Program-made: the position numbers and the translations under genes | In this document: positions 6,405 through 12,799 of the stretch, piece after piece | Position numbering within the stretch: position 1 is the stretch's first letter | Layout: each line of letters starts with the position of its first letter | DNA from: an uncultured Candidatus Pelagibacter sp. | GTDB lineage: Bacteria > Pseudomonadota > Alphaproteobacteria > Pelagibacterales > Pelagibacteraceae | Length of the DNA: 12,799 nt | Assembly: GCA_905612385.1 (NCBI GenBank) | Contig: CAJQRR010000044.1 | Location: 1-12,799 of the forward strand | Reading direction: 5' to 3' | Notes under the pieces: model-generated | What the model was told of the DNA's origin: nothing | The model's database searches: none | What the model saw: only the letters and a program-made list of their open reading frames with translations

Positions 6405-7072
6405 AAAATTTAATTGATACTAAATACTGGCTATTCGACTTAGATAATACTTTGTATTCTGGACAAACAAAGGTTTTTTCTGAAGTTGATAAAAAGATGT
6501 CTTCTTTTATTTCAAAGAAATTTAACGTGGATTTAATTAAAGCAAGAGAAATTCAAAAAGAATACTTCTATGAATATGGAACAACATTATCGGGATTAAT
6601 GAATCATGATAAAATTGACCCACATGAGTTTCTTGAATTTGTTCATGATATAGATATCAGTTGGCTTCCAAAAGATGAAGCATTGCAAGAAGAGTTAATT
6701 AAAATTAAGGAAAAAAAATATATTTTTACCAATGGCTCTCATGCACATGTTGAAAATGTAACTAAACAACTGGGCATAGATGGTTTGTTTGATGGAGCGT
6801 TTGATATTGTTGATGCTAATTTTATTCCAAAACCTAAAATTGAACCTTATAAAAAAATAGTAGAAAAATTTGATCTTGATCCAACAAAATCAATATTGAT
6901 CGAAGATATTGCTCATAATCTAGAACAAGCTAAAAACTTAGGAATGAAAACTTGCTGGCTTGAGAATGATGAGGTATTTGCAAAAAAAGATGCAGATAAA
7001 CCATATATTGATTATAAGATTAAGAGCTTGCCTTCTTTTCTTCAAGAAATTAATATATTAAAAGCACAATAA
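6401..7072 (+). CDS. HAD-family hydrolase, pyrimidine 5'-nucleotidase-like
   Basis: This is a 223-residue haloacid-dehalogenase phosphatase. Motif I is WLFDLDNTLYS with the nucleophile Asp13 and general acid Asp15. Motif II is IFTNGS (108-113). Motif III is KPKIEPY (144-150). Motif IV is LIEDIAHNLEQAK (166-178) with Glu168 and Asp169. An alpha-helical cap occupies about 20-90. The W-x-FDLDNTLY start with the helical cap resembles the pyrimidine 5'-nucleotidase (SDT1/Pyr-5-nucltdase) branch, which would dephosphorylate UMP, CMP or similar; the real substrate is not readable. It overlaps argB by ATGA and precedes dapD by 29 nt. A direct role in arginine or lysine synthesis is not established by position alone. 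Confidence 0.85.
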   Translation: MKNLIDTKYWLFDLDNTLYSGQTKVFSEVDKKMSSFISKKFNVDLIKAREIQKEYFYEYGTTLSGLMNHDKIDPHEFLEFVHDIDISWLPKDEALQEELIKIKEKKYIFTNGSHAHVENVTKQLGIDGLFDGAFDIVDANFIPKPKIEPYKKIVEKFDLDPTKSILIEDIAHNLEQAKNLGMKTCWLENDEVFAKKDADKPYIDYKIKSLPSFLQEINILKAQ

Positions 7073-7101
7073 AACTAACCTACTAATAATAAAATAAAAC
7101 T

Positions 7102-7920
7102 ATGAAAGAATTTGAAAACATTATCAATACAGCTTGGGACAACAAGGATTCAATTAATGGCCAATCTGACCAAACAATATTAGATGCAATTAAAGAAACA
7201 ATTGAACTTGTTGATAAAGGTGTTTTAAGAGTTGCTGAAAAAAAAGATAGTGAGTGGGTAGTTCATCAGTGGATTAAAAAAGCAATTCTTTTAAGTTTTA
7301 AAACTAACGAAATGCAAACTCTTGCAGGTCCCTATGCTACTTGGTGGGATAAAGTTAGAGGAAAAACTGCAGGCTGGGGGAGAGAAGAACATAAAAAAGC
7401 TGGGTTTAGAATGGTGCCTAATGGAGTAGTTAGACACGGGTCTTTCATTGGAAAAAATGTTGTCTTGATGCCTTCATTTGTAAATATTGGAGCTTATGTG
7501 GATGAAGGAACTATGGTGGACACTTGGGCTTCTGTTGGGTCTTGTGCACAAATAGGAAAGAACTGTCACATATCTGGTGGCGCAGGGATTGGTGGAGTAT
7601 TAGAGCCAATGCAAGCTAATCCAACGATTGTTGAGGATAACTGTTTTGTAGGAGCTCGTTCTGAGATAGTTGAAGGAGTAATCGTAGGTGAAGGATCAGT
7701 TTTATCCATGGGTGTATTTATTGGTCAATCTACAAAAATTGTCTACAGAGAAACTGGAGAAGTAATCTATGGAAAAATTCCACCTTACTCAGTAATAGTA
7801 CCTGGTAGCTTACCAAGTAAAGATGGCAAGGGTCCTGCTTTATATTGTGCAGTGATAATTAAACAAGTTGATGAAAAAACTAGATCTAAAACTTCTATTA
7901 ACGATCTACTAAGAGACTAA
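7102..7920 (+). CDS. dapD: 2,3,4,5-tetrahydropyridine-2,6-dicarboxylate N-succinyltransferase
   Basis: DapD transfers succinyl from succinyl-CoA to tetrahydrodipicolinate in the succinylase branch of diaminopimelate/lysine synthesis. The 272-residue product is close to the 274 of E. coli. A helical N-terminal domain (about 1-100) includes [16 protein letters not shown] left-handed beta-helix of hexapeptide repeats follows (about 105-235), containing the recognisable [40 protein letters not shown] and [19 protein letters not shown] segments. The terminus [17 protein letters not shown] is typical. It begins after a 29-nt gap (7073-7101), with no visible Shine-Dalgarno. dapE starts on the base after its TAA, so the two steps made by the pair are translated together. 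Confidence 0.98.
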   Translation: MKEFENIINTAWDNKDSINGQSDQTILDAIKETIELVDKGVLRVAEKKDSEWVVHQWIKKAILLSFKTNEMQTLAGPYATWWDKVRGKTAGWGREEHKKAGFRMVPNGVVRHGSFIGKNVVLMPSFVNIGAYVDEGTMVDTWASVGSCAQIGKNCHISGGAGIGGVLEPMQANPTIVEDNCFVGARSEIVEGVIVGEGSVLSMGVFIGQSTKIVYRETGEVIYGKIPPYSVIVPGSLPSKDGKGPALYCAVIIKQVDEKTRSKTSINDLLRD

Positions 7921-9078
7921 ATGCCAACTTATAATGAAATTACATTAGCAAAGGAGCTAATAAGATTTCCAAGCATCACACCTATTGATGCGGGTGTAAT
8001 GAAATTCTTAGCAGATAAACTAACGGCTATTGGATTTAAATGTAAAATCTTAGAGTTTAAAGGTAAAAAATCTAAACCTGTTAAAAACCTATATGCAAGG
8101 CTGGGTAATTCACAACCAAACTTTATGTTTGCAGGCCACTTAGACGTGGTACCTCCAGGAAATTTAAAAGATTGGACTATAAAACCATTTAATCCTGCTA
8201 TTAAAAAAAACCACCTAATTGGAAGAGGTGCAAATGATATGAAAAGTGCAATAGCAAGTTGGGTTGTTGCAGTAAATAACTTTGTATCAAATAATAAAAG
8301 ATTTAAAGGTTCTATTAGTTTGTTAATTACAGGTGATGAAGAGGGCGTTGCAATTAATGGTACTAAAAAAGTAGTTGATTATTTAAAAGAGAAAAAAGAA
8401 AAAATAGATTTTTGTTTGGTTGGAGAGCCTACAAATCCTAATAAGCTTGGTGAAATGATTAAGATTGGCAGAAGAGGAAGTATTAATGCAGAGTTAACTA
8501 TAATTGGTACTCAAGGCCACGTTGCGTACCCTCATCGTGCTAATAATCCTTCAACCACAATGATTAAAATATTAAATGAAATAAAAGGAATAAAATTTGA
8601 TAAAGGAACAAAAGATTTTCAACCAACAAACTTAGAAGTAACTAAAATTAATATCGATAATACTGCTGATAATGTTATCCCCGGTGTTGCAAACGCTACA
8701 TTTAATATAAGATTTAACAATAAACACTCTTCTTCTAGCTTAAAAAATAGATTAAATAAAATTTTTAAAGATATTGCCAAAAAAAATAAATCTAATTTTA
8801 AAATAGAATATCGTGTATCTGGTGAGGCTTTTTTAACTAAGCCTAATAAAACTACTTATATGATTCAAGATGTTATAAAAAAAATTACAAAAATTAAACC
8901 TCAGCTATCCACTACAGGTGGGACTTCGGATGCTAGATTTATTAGAAAAATTGCTCCATGTTTAGAATTTGGTCTAGTAGGTAAAACAATGCACAAAGTA
9001 GATGAAGCAGTATCTATTTCAGATTTAAAAAAGTTAACAAAAATATATTCTAGTATCTTGGAAAATTATTTTGAATGA
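7921..9078 (+). CDS. dapE: Succinyl-diaminopimelate desuccinylase
   Basis: DapE removes succinate from N-succinyl-LL-diaminopimelate and is an M20-family metallohydrolase with two zinc ions. The 385-residue product has AGHLDVVPPG (71-80) with His73 and the nearby Asp75, GRGANDMKSAIA (101-112) with the bridging Asp106, GDEEG (138-142) with the catalytic Glu140 and metal-binding Glu141, GEPT (168-171), and TTGGTSDARF (331-340). His358 lies in MHKVDE. A dimerisation domain lies at about 180-290. All metal ligands expected for the family are present. It abuts dapD upstream and overlaps the HDAC-like gene by ATGA downstream. An ArgE-like deacylase is a formal alternative, but the dapD neighbour and motifs favour DapE. 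Confidence 0.97.
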   Translation: MPTYNEITLAKELIRFPSITPIDAGVMKFLADKLTAIGFKCKILEFKGKKSKPVKNLYARLGNSQPNFMFAGHLDVVPPGNLKDWTIKPFNPAIKKNHLIGRGANDMKSAIASWVVAVNNFVSNNKRFKGSISLLITGDEEGVAINGTKKVVDYLKEKKEKIDFCLVGEPTNPNKLGEMIKIGRRGSINAELTIIGTQGHVAYPHRANNPSTTMIKILNEIKGIKFDKGTKDFQPTNLEVTKINIDNTADNVIPGVANATFNIRFNNKHSSSSLKNRLNKIFKDIAKKNKSNFKIEYRVSGEAFLTKPNKTTYMIQDVIKKITKIKPQLSTTGGTSDARFIRKIAPCLEFGLVGKTMHKVDEAVSISDLKKLTKIYSSILENYFE

Positions 9079-10004
9079 AAACTGGTTTAATAACTTCTGA
9101 TACTTATCAAAATCACAATACAGGCGATGGACATCCAGAAAAAATTGATAGAGTTACAGCAGTTATCGATAATTTTAAAAAGTTAGATAATAAGAATTTA
9201 GTTTGGAAAAAACCTTCAAAATTTAATAGGTCACTTTTAGAAATAACTCACAATTCTGATTATATAAATTTTATAGAAAGATCTTTTCCAAAGAAGGGAT
9301 TATCTTTTTTAGATGGAGATACAATTGTATCTCCAGGAAGTAAAGAGGCTACCTCAGATGCTGTAGGGTCAATCATTACAGCTATTGATGGTGTTCAAAA
9401 TAATGAATTTAAAAATGCTTTTTGTGCTGTCAGACCTCCAGGACACCATGCAGAAAAAAATAAAGCTATGGGCTTTTGTATTTACAACAATGTAGCTGTT
9501 GGAGCTAATTACCTAATAGATAAATATAGACTTAATAAAATTGCAATTATTGATTTTGATGTTCATCATGGAAATGGAACACAAGACATTTTTCAAAATA
9601 GTGAGAAAGTTTTGTATATTTCAACTCACCAATATCCCTTCTACCCTGGGTCTGGTACAGAGCAAGAAAAAGGTAAATATAATAATATATTCAATATTCC
9701 ACTACCAGCTGGCACAACCTCTGAAGAATATTTAAATGCATATGAATATGTTTTGAAAAAAATAGATGAATTCAAACCTGAATTTATACTACTTTCTGCA
9801 GGTTTTGATGCTCACAAAGATGATCCACTGGCTCAATTTCAGCTGGAGAGTAAAGACTTTTACGAAATCACCAAAAGAACTTTGGGATTATCTAAATTAT
9901 ATTGTGATGGAAAAGTAGTCTCTATTCTGGAGGGTGGCTACGATCTCTTAGCCCTCCAAGAGAGCACTGAGATGCACGTTAAAGCCTTACTAGAATTTGA
10001 TTGA
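9075..10004 (+). CDS. Histone deacetylase superfamily amidohydrolase
   Basis: This is a 309-residue zinc amidohydrolase of the arginase/deacetylase fold. Family members deacetylate acetyl-lysine in proteins, acetylpolyamines or other acetylamides. All catalytic elements are visible: RPPGHHAE (120-127) with the paired His124 and His125, DFDVHHGNGTQ (160-170) with zinc ligands Asp162 and His164, SAGFDAHKDDP (241-251) with ligand Asp245, and the EGGYD loop (286-290) with Tyr289. STHQYPFYPGSG (183-194) is characteristic of the class II-like bacterial branch. It should be an active enzyme; the substrate is unknown. It overlaps dapE by ATGA, so it is translated with the lysine genes, and a SET-domain gene follows 31 nt later. 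No signal peptide is seen, so it is cytoplasmic. Confidence 0.93.
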   Translation: MKTGLITSDTYQNHNTGDGHPEKIDRVTAVIDNFKKLDNKNLVWKKPSKFNRSLLEITHNSDYINFIERSFPKKGLSFLDGDTIVSPGSKEATSDAVGSIITAIDGVQNNEFKNAFCAVRPPGHHAEKNKAMGFCIYNNVAVGANYLIDKYRLNKIAIIDFDVHHGNGTQDIFQNSEKVLYISTHQYPFYPGSGTEQEKGKYNNIFNIPLPAGTTSEEYLNAYEYVLKKIDEFKPEFILLSAGFDAHKDDPLAQFQLESKDFYEITKRTLGLSKLYCDGKVVSILEGGYDLLALQESTEMHVKALLEFD

Positions 10005-10035
10005 TAATTTCTTAATAGACATTAAATAACTCACA

Positions 10036-10515
10036 GTGAAACTTTATAAAATTCAAAAATCTGACATCGATAAAAAAGGTCGTGGTCTTTATGCTATAAA
10101 AGACATTAAAGAAGGTACTAGAATTATTGATTATGTTGGAAAAATTATTACTAAAAAACAAACTGAAGCGACTGAAAGATTTGATAATGCAAAACCTATT
10201 TACTTATTTAACTTAAATAAAAAATATGACATGGATGGAGACGTTTCATGGAACCCTGCACGTTTAATAAATCACTCTTGTTCTAATAACTGTGACTATA
10301 ATGGAACTGGCTTAAAATTATGGTTGATTGCTATAAAAGACATTCAGAAAGGTGAAGAGATAACTGCTGATTATGGATTTGGTTATGATGAAGACTATAA
10401 ACAATTCCCATGTAAGTGCCGTTCTAAAAACTGTTGTGGCTTTATTGTTCGAGCTGAGTCAAGGTGGAGAATAAATAAAAAATTCAGTATTGGGCAGCAA
10501 AAATCTAGTAAATAA
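10036..10515 (+). CDS. SET-domain protein, putative protein-lysine methyltransferase
   Basis: This is a 159-residue protein consisting almost entirely of one SET domain. GRGLYAIKDIKEGTRIIDYVG (15-35) matches the SET N-terminal strand motif. RLINHSCSNN (76-85) carries the NHSC pseudoknot motif that binds S-adenosylmethionine. GEEITADYGF (106-115) provides the catalytic-site Tyr113. A post-SET-like CxCxxxxC follows (Cys126, Cys128, Cys133), which with Cys82 could bind zinc. Most elements of an active methyltransferase are there; the target is unknown, and ribosomal or other abundant proteins are possible. The start is GTG at 10036, 31 nt after the HDAC-like gene. The frame opens with KLYKIQKSDI, right before the SET core, so little upstream sequence could be missing. 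The last 11 nt overlap truA tail to tail. Confidence 0.9.
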   Translation: MKLYKIQKSDIDKKGRGLYAIKDIKEGTRIIDYVGKIITKKQTEATERFDNAKPIYLFNLNKKYDMDGDVSWNPARLINHSCSNNCDYNGTGLKLWLIAIKDIQKGEEITADYGFGYDEDYKQFPCKCRSKNCCGFIVRAESRWRINKKFSIGQQKSSK

Positions 10516-11245
10516 CTTTTTCTAAAAATAACCCTTCAGCTGGTGCAGGTGGTGCACAAAGTATTCTTTTTTTTGACTTTAAGACAAAGTCAAATTTTTT
10601 TAAATTCCATTTTTTTGAAGCTAGATATTTTAAACAACCAACCATTGATCTAACTTGTTGTTGTAAAAATGATTGAGATTTAAATTGTATTTCAATTCTG
10701 CCTTTAATTGATTTAATTTTGATTGATTTCATAGTTCTAATTGGACTTTTAGCATTACAGCTTGATGATCTAAATGTAGAAAAATCCTTTGTACCTAAAA
10801 GTTTTTTTGCACCCTTTTTCATTAATGTAACATCTAACTCTTTAATTATATGCCATCCTCTTTCTTTATCTATAGAGGGTCTACTTAATCGATTTAAAAT
10901 TACATACTTATAAATTCTTTGTTTTGCAGAAAACCTTGCATGAAAATTTATGCTTCTCTTTTTAATGTTTATAATTGATATATTCATGTCATTTACAAAG
11001 TGATTTACTGATTTTATAAATTTATCTAAGTTTTGTATTTTTTTTTTGCATTCAAAGTGTGCTGATTGTTCAGTTGCATGAACCCCTGCGTCTGTTCTGC
11101 CAGACCCAATTAATAATATTTTTTCTTTTAAAAGTTTAGATAGTTTTGTTTGAATTAATTTTTGGATTGATTTTCCTTTAGACTGAATTTGCCAACCAAT
11201 AAAATTAGTTCCTACATATTCAATTAGAATTTGATATCTATGCAT
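10505..11245 (-). CDS. truA: tRNA pseudouridine(38-40) synthase
   Basis: TruA converts uridines 38-40 in the tRNA anticodon arm to pseudouridine. The 246-residue product starts in the family style (RYQILIEYVGTNFIGWQIQ, 3-21) and carries the catalytic motif GSGRTDAGVHA (47-57) with Asp52. Further family segments are FHARFSAKQRIYKY (about 100-113), GTKDFSTFRSS (about 150-160) and the C-terminal FLQQQVRSMVGCL (about 193-205). The ATG at 11245 lies within the last codons of fmt (ATGCATAG, 8-nt overlap). A ten-A run at 11038-11047 stays in frame. Its 3' end overlaps the convergent SET gene by 11 nt. It is the last gene of the def-fmt-truA operon. Confidence 0.97.
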   Translation of the reverse strand: MHRYQILIEYVGTNFIGWQIQSKGKSIQKLIQTKLSKLLKEKILLIGSGRTDAGVHATEQSAHFECKKKIQNLDKFIKSVNHFVNDMNISIINIKKRSINFHARFSAKQRIYKYVILNRLSRPSIDKERGWHIIKELDVTLMKKGAKKLLGTKDFSTFRSSSCNAKSPIRTMKSIKIKSIKGRIEIQFKSQSFLQQQVRSMVGCLKYLASKKWNLKKFDFVLKSKKRILCAPPAPAEGLFLEKVIY

Positions 11246-12170
11246 TACTCAAGTTTGAACCTTTTTTAATCTGTGATCCAAGCATAAATTCACTAATATT
11301 TTGAGGTCTTTTTCCTTGTCTTTGAATTTCTAAAACTTTAATTGATTTTTTATTGCCACAACTAACCTCCAAATAGTTGTCTAATACCTCTCCAATTTTA
11401 CCATTACCAAGTGATAAGCTTGCTTTTAAAATTTTGTATCTTTCACCATTGTGTATAAAAAAAGCACCAGGACTTGGGTATAATCCATTTATTTTACCAA
11501 TTATATTTTCTGCAGTTTCACCCCATTCAATTTGACCTTCTATTTTTTCAATTTTATTTGCATAGCTTGCCTTGTTATGATTTTGCTCTTTAAATTCTAT
11601 TTTATCCTCTAAGATCTCATCGATGTTATCTAATATTTTTTCTGCTGCTAACGTAGAAAGTTTTTCAGCTATCGTTTCTGAATTATCGTCAGACATAATC
11701 TCTATCTTATAAGAATTACAAACAGGTCCTGTGTCTAATTTTTCTCCAATTCTCATAATACTAACACCCGTTTCTTTTTCTAAATTCATAATTGATCTTT
11801 GAATGGGCGCTGCTCCTCTCCATTTAGGAAGAAGTGAAGCATGAATATTTATAAAACCTTTTTTAACCAAACTTAAATATTCTTTAGGAATAATTTGTCC
11901 ATAGGCAACAACAATTGCTATATCTGCATCTAGCTCTTTTAAATAATCATATTCTTCCTTATTATTTTTTAATGAACTTGGTGTTCTGTATTCTATTTTT
12001 AAAGTTTCTGAAATTCCTTGTATAGGTGATTTATTAATTTTTTGTCCTCTTTGTGATTTTTGAGGTGGCTGTGTGTATACTACTGATACTGGGTATCCAT
12101 TTTGATATAACGATGTTAGTATAGGTACAGCAAAAAATGGCGTTCCCATAAAGACAATTTTTTTTAGCAT
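11238..12170 (-). CDS. fmt: Methionyl-tRNA formyltransferase
   Basis: Fmt formylates initiator Met-tRNA using 10-formyltetrahydrofolate. The 310-residue product is full length. The N-terminal formyltransferase domain starts KIVFMGTPFFAVP (4-16) and includes DADIAIVVAYGQIIP (81-95), the catalytic INIHASLLPKWRGAAPIQ (107-124) with Asn108 and His110, and EKLDTGPV (143-150) with Asp146. The C-terminal domain includes KINGLYPSPGAFF (about 229-241), the usual linker-distal motif. It lies 3 nt after the def stop and overlaps truA by 8 nt. The def-fmt pairing, adding and later removing the formyl group, is a common bacterial arrangement. Confidence 0.98.
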   Translation of the reverse strand: MLKKIVFMGTPFFAVPILTSLYQNGYPVSVVYTQPPQKSQRGQKINKSPIQGISETLKIEYRTPSSLKNNKEEYDYLKELDADIAIVVAYGQIIPKEYLSLVKKGFINIHASLLPKWRGAAPIQRSIMNLEKETGVSIMRIGEKLDTGPVCNSYKIEIMSDDNSETIAEKLSTLAAEKILDNIDEILEDKIEFKEQNHNKASYANKIEKIEGQIEWGETAENIIGKINGLYPSPGAFFIHNGERYKILKASLSLGNGKIGEVLDNYLEVSCGNKKSIKVLEIQRQGKRPQNISEFMLGSQIKKGSNLSNA

Positions 12171-12173
12171 TAT

Positions 12174-12692
12174 CTAAAAAATTTCTCTATTAACTTTATT
12201 TTTAGAAAGTTTTTTTATAATCATAGATCTTTTTAATTTTGATAAATAGTCAATAAACAAAATTCCTTCTAAATGATCCATTTCGTGTTGAATACAAGTT
12301 GCCAATAAACCATCTGCTTTTAGTAGTTGTTTTTTTCCATCATAATCCAAATATTCAATCTCACATGCATTAGGTCTTTCTATTTCTGCAAATTGATCTG
12401 GTACAGATAAGCATCCTTCTTCATATTTTACTTTTTCTTTATTTCTATTCTTAATAATGGGGTTAACAAAATATCTAGGTTCTTTTTTGTCTTCATCTCT
12501 ACTTGTGTCCATCACTATAATTCTTTTTGGTACACCTATTTGAATTGCTGCAAGACCTATTCCAGGTGCCGCATACATAGTATCCAACATATCATCCATA
12601 AGCTTTCTTTCGTCGTCACCAACACTTTCAACTGGCTTAGAAATTTGTCTTAATAGCTTGTTTGGTTCTGTTAAAATTGGTTTAACTGTCAT
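12174..12692 (-). CDS. def: Peptide deformylase
   Basis: Def removes the N-formyl group from nascent proteins and is a metallo-enzyme acting at the ribosome exit. From the ATG at 12692 the protein has 172 residues. All three catalytic motifs are present: GIGLAAIQIG (44-53), EEGCLSVP (91-98) with the metal-binding Cys94, and QHEMDHLEG (135-143) with His136, Glu137 and His140. A longer frame begins at GTG 12698, but that adds only two residues (GTG ATT). Def proteins usually begin M-x-V/I-x-P-I-L, so I choose the ATG. No Shine-Dalgarno is visible. It is the first recognisable gene of def-fmt-truA. Confidence 0.97.
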   Translation of the reverse strand: MTVKPILTEPNKLLRQISKPVESVGDDERKLMDDMLDTMYAAPGIGLAAIQIGVPKRIIVMDTSRDEDKKEPRYFVNPIIKNRNKEKVKYEEGCLSVPDQFAEIERPNACEIEYLDYDGKKQLLKADGLLATCIQHEMDHLEGILFIDYLSKLKRSMIIKKLSKNKVNREIF

Positions 12693-12708
12693 AATCACTG
12701 ATTATTTT

Positions 12709-12738
12709 AGTATAAATTTTAAACTTTTAAAGGAAGAA
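12709..12738 (-). promoter_or_regulatory. Possible def promoter
   Basis: TATACT at 12709-12714 with a weak TTCTTC at 12733-12738 (18-nt spacing), 16 nt before the def ATG on the minus strand. It overlaps the stop codon of the possible upstream gene. It may instead be chance in AT-rich sequence, with def transcribed by read-through from upstream. Confidence 0.25.
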
Positions 12739-12799
12739 CTTTAAAGAGTATCCTATTTCTTAGTGGATCTGCATTTAATTGATTAAGTGTGCTTATAAT
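12719..12799 (-). CDS. Possible C-terminal end of an unidentified gene, cut by the right edge
   Basis: On the minus strand one frame is open from the right edge to the stop at 12719-12721, 26 codons. The other two minus frames carry several stops each. It ends NADPLRNRILFKVLPLKV, a composition plausible for a real protein end and unlike the Lys/Asn/Ile noise expected from non-coding AT-rich DNA. The def ATG lies 26 nt downstream. I do not recognise the family. The alternative is simple intergenic sequence. Confidence 0.4.
   Translation of the reverse strand: MISTLNQLNADPLRNRILFKVLPLKV

Noticed and set aside
10530..10560. A possible hairpin with repeated GGTGCA units near the end of truA as a terminator
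   Set aside because: It lies within coding sequence encoding the conserved truA C-terminus and is not followed by a clean T-run outside the gene.
11038..11047. Ten-A run in truA as a second frameshift
   Set aside because: The TruA frame is continuous and conserved on both sides, so the tract is in phase as sequenced.
1..12799. Mobile elements, CRISPR arrays, phage genes, toxin-antitoxin pairs or defence systems
   Set aside because: No transposase, direct-repeat array, integrase or defence-type domain was seen on either strand; all sizeable frames are housekeeping or metabolic genes.

Overview
The window is dense, AT-rich bacterial chromosome (roughly 30% GC by eye). Gene spacing is near zero and almost every reading frame is a conserved housekeeping gene. 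The gene families, the low GC, the lysine-rich proteins and the tiny intergenic gaps point to a streamlined marine alphaproteobacterium of the SAR11 / Pelagibacterales type. This placement is inferred from style and content, not from a marker-gene search. Nothing looks like a mobile element, CRISPR array or phage.

Left block (1-2099, minus strand): a tightly chained operon read right to left. It contains a 65-aa charged hypothetical protein, a 33-aa very basic protein at 1801-1902, dcd (dCTP deaminase) and murA (first committed step of peptidoglycan synthesis). The first three genes are joined by TAATG stop/start overlaps. murA is cut by the left edge within its last few codons and carries a +1 frameshift at an eight-A run (1033-1040). 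tRNA-Thr(GGT) follows on the plus strand (2203-2276). A TVP38/DedA-like membrane protein converges on it with a 2-nt gap.

Central block (3091-10515, plus strand): rpmH-rnpA-yidD-yidC, the classic cluster next to oriC in many bacteria, runs without a gap into argB, a pyrimidine 5'-nucleotidase-like HAD hydrolase, dapD, dapE, a histone-deacetylase-superfamily amidohydrolase and a SET-domain protein. It combines ribosome and RNase P components, membrane-protein insertion, arginine and lysine/diaminopimelate synthesis, and two enzymes of kinds best known from protein acetyl-lysine and methyl-lysine chemistry.

Right block (10505-12799, minus strand): def-fmt-truA, which handle formyl-Met initiation and removal plus tRNA pseudouridylation. 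Upstream of def is the possible C-terminal tail of a further unidentified minus-strand gene. truA and the SET gene overlap tail to tail by 11 nt.

The points most worth a second look are the murA frameshift, the adjacent HDAC-like and SET-domain genes downstream of dapDE, and the small 33-aa and 65-aa genes ahead of dcd. I found no clearly new multi-gene system.
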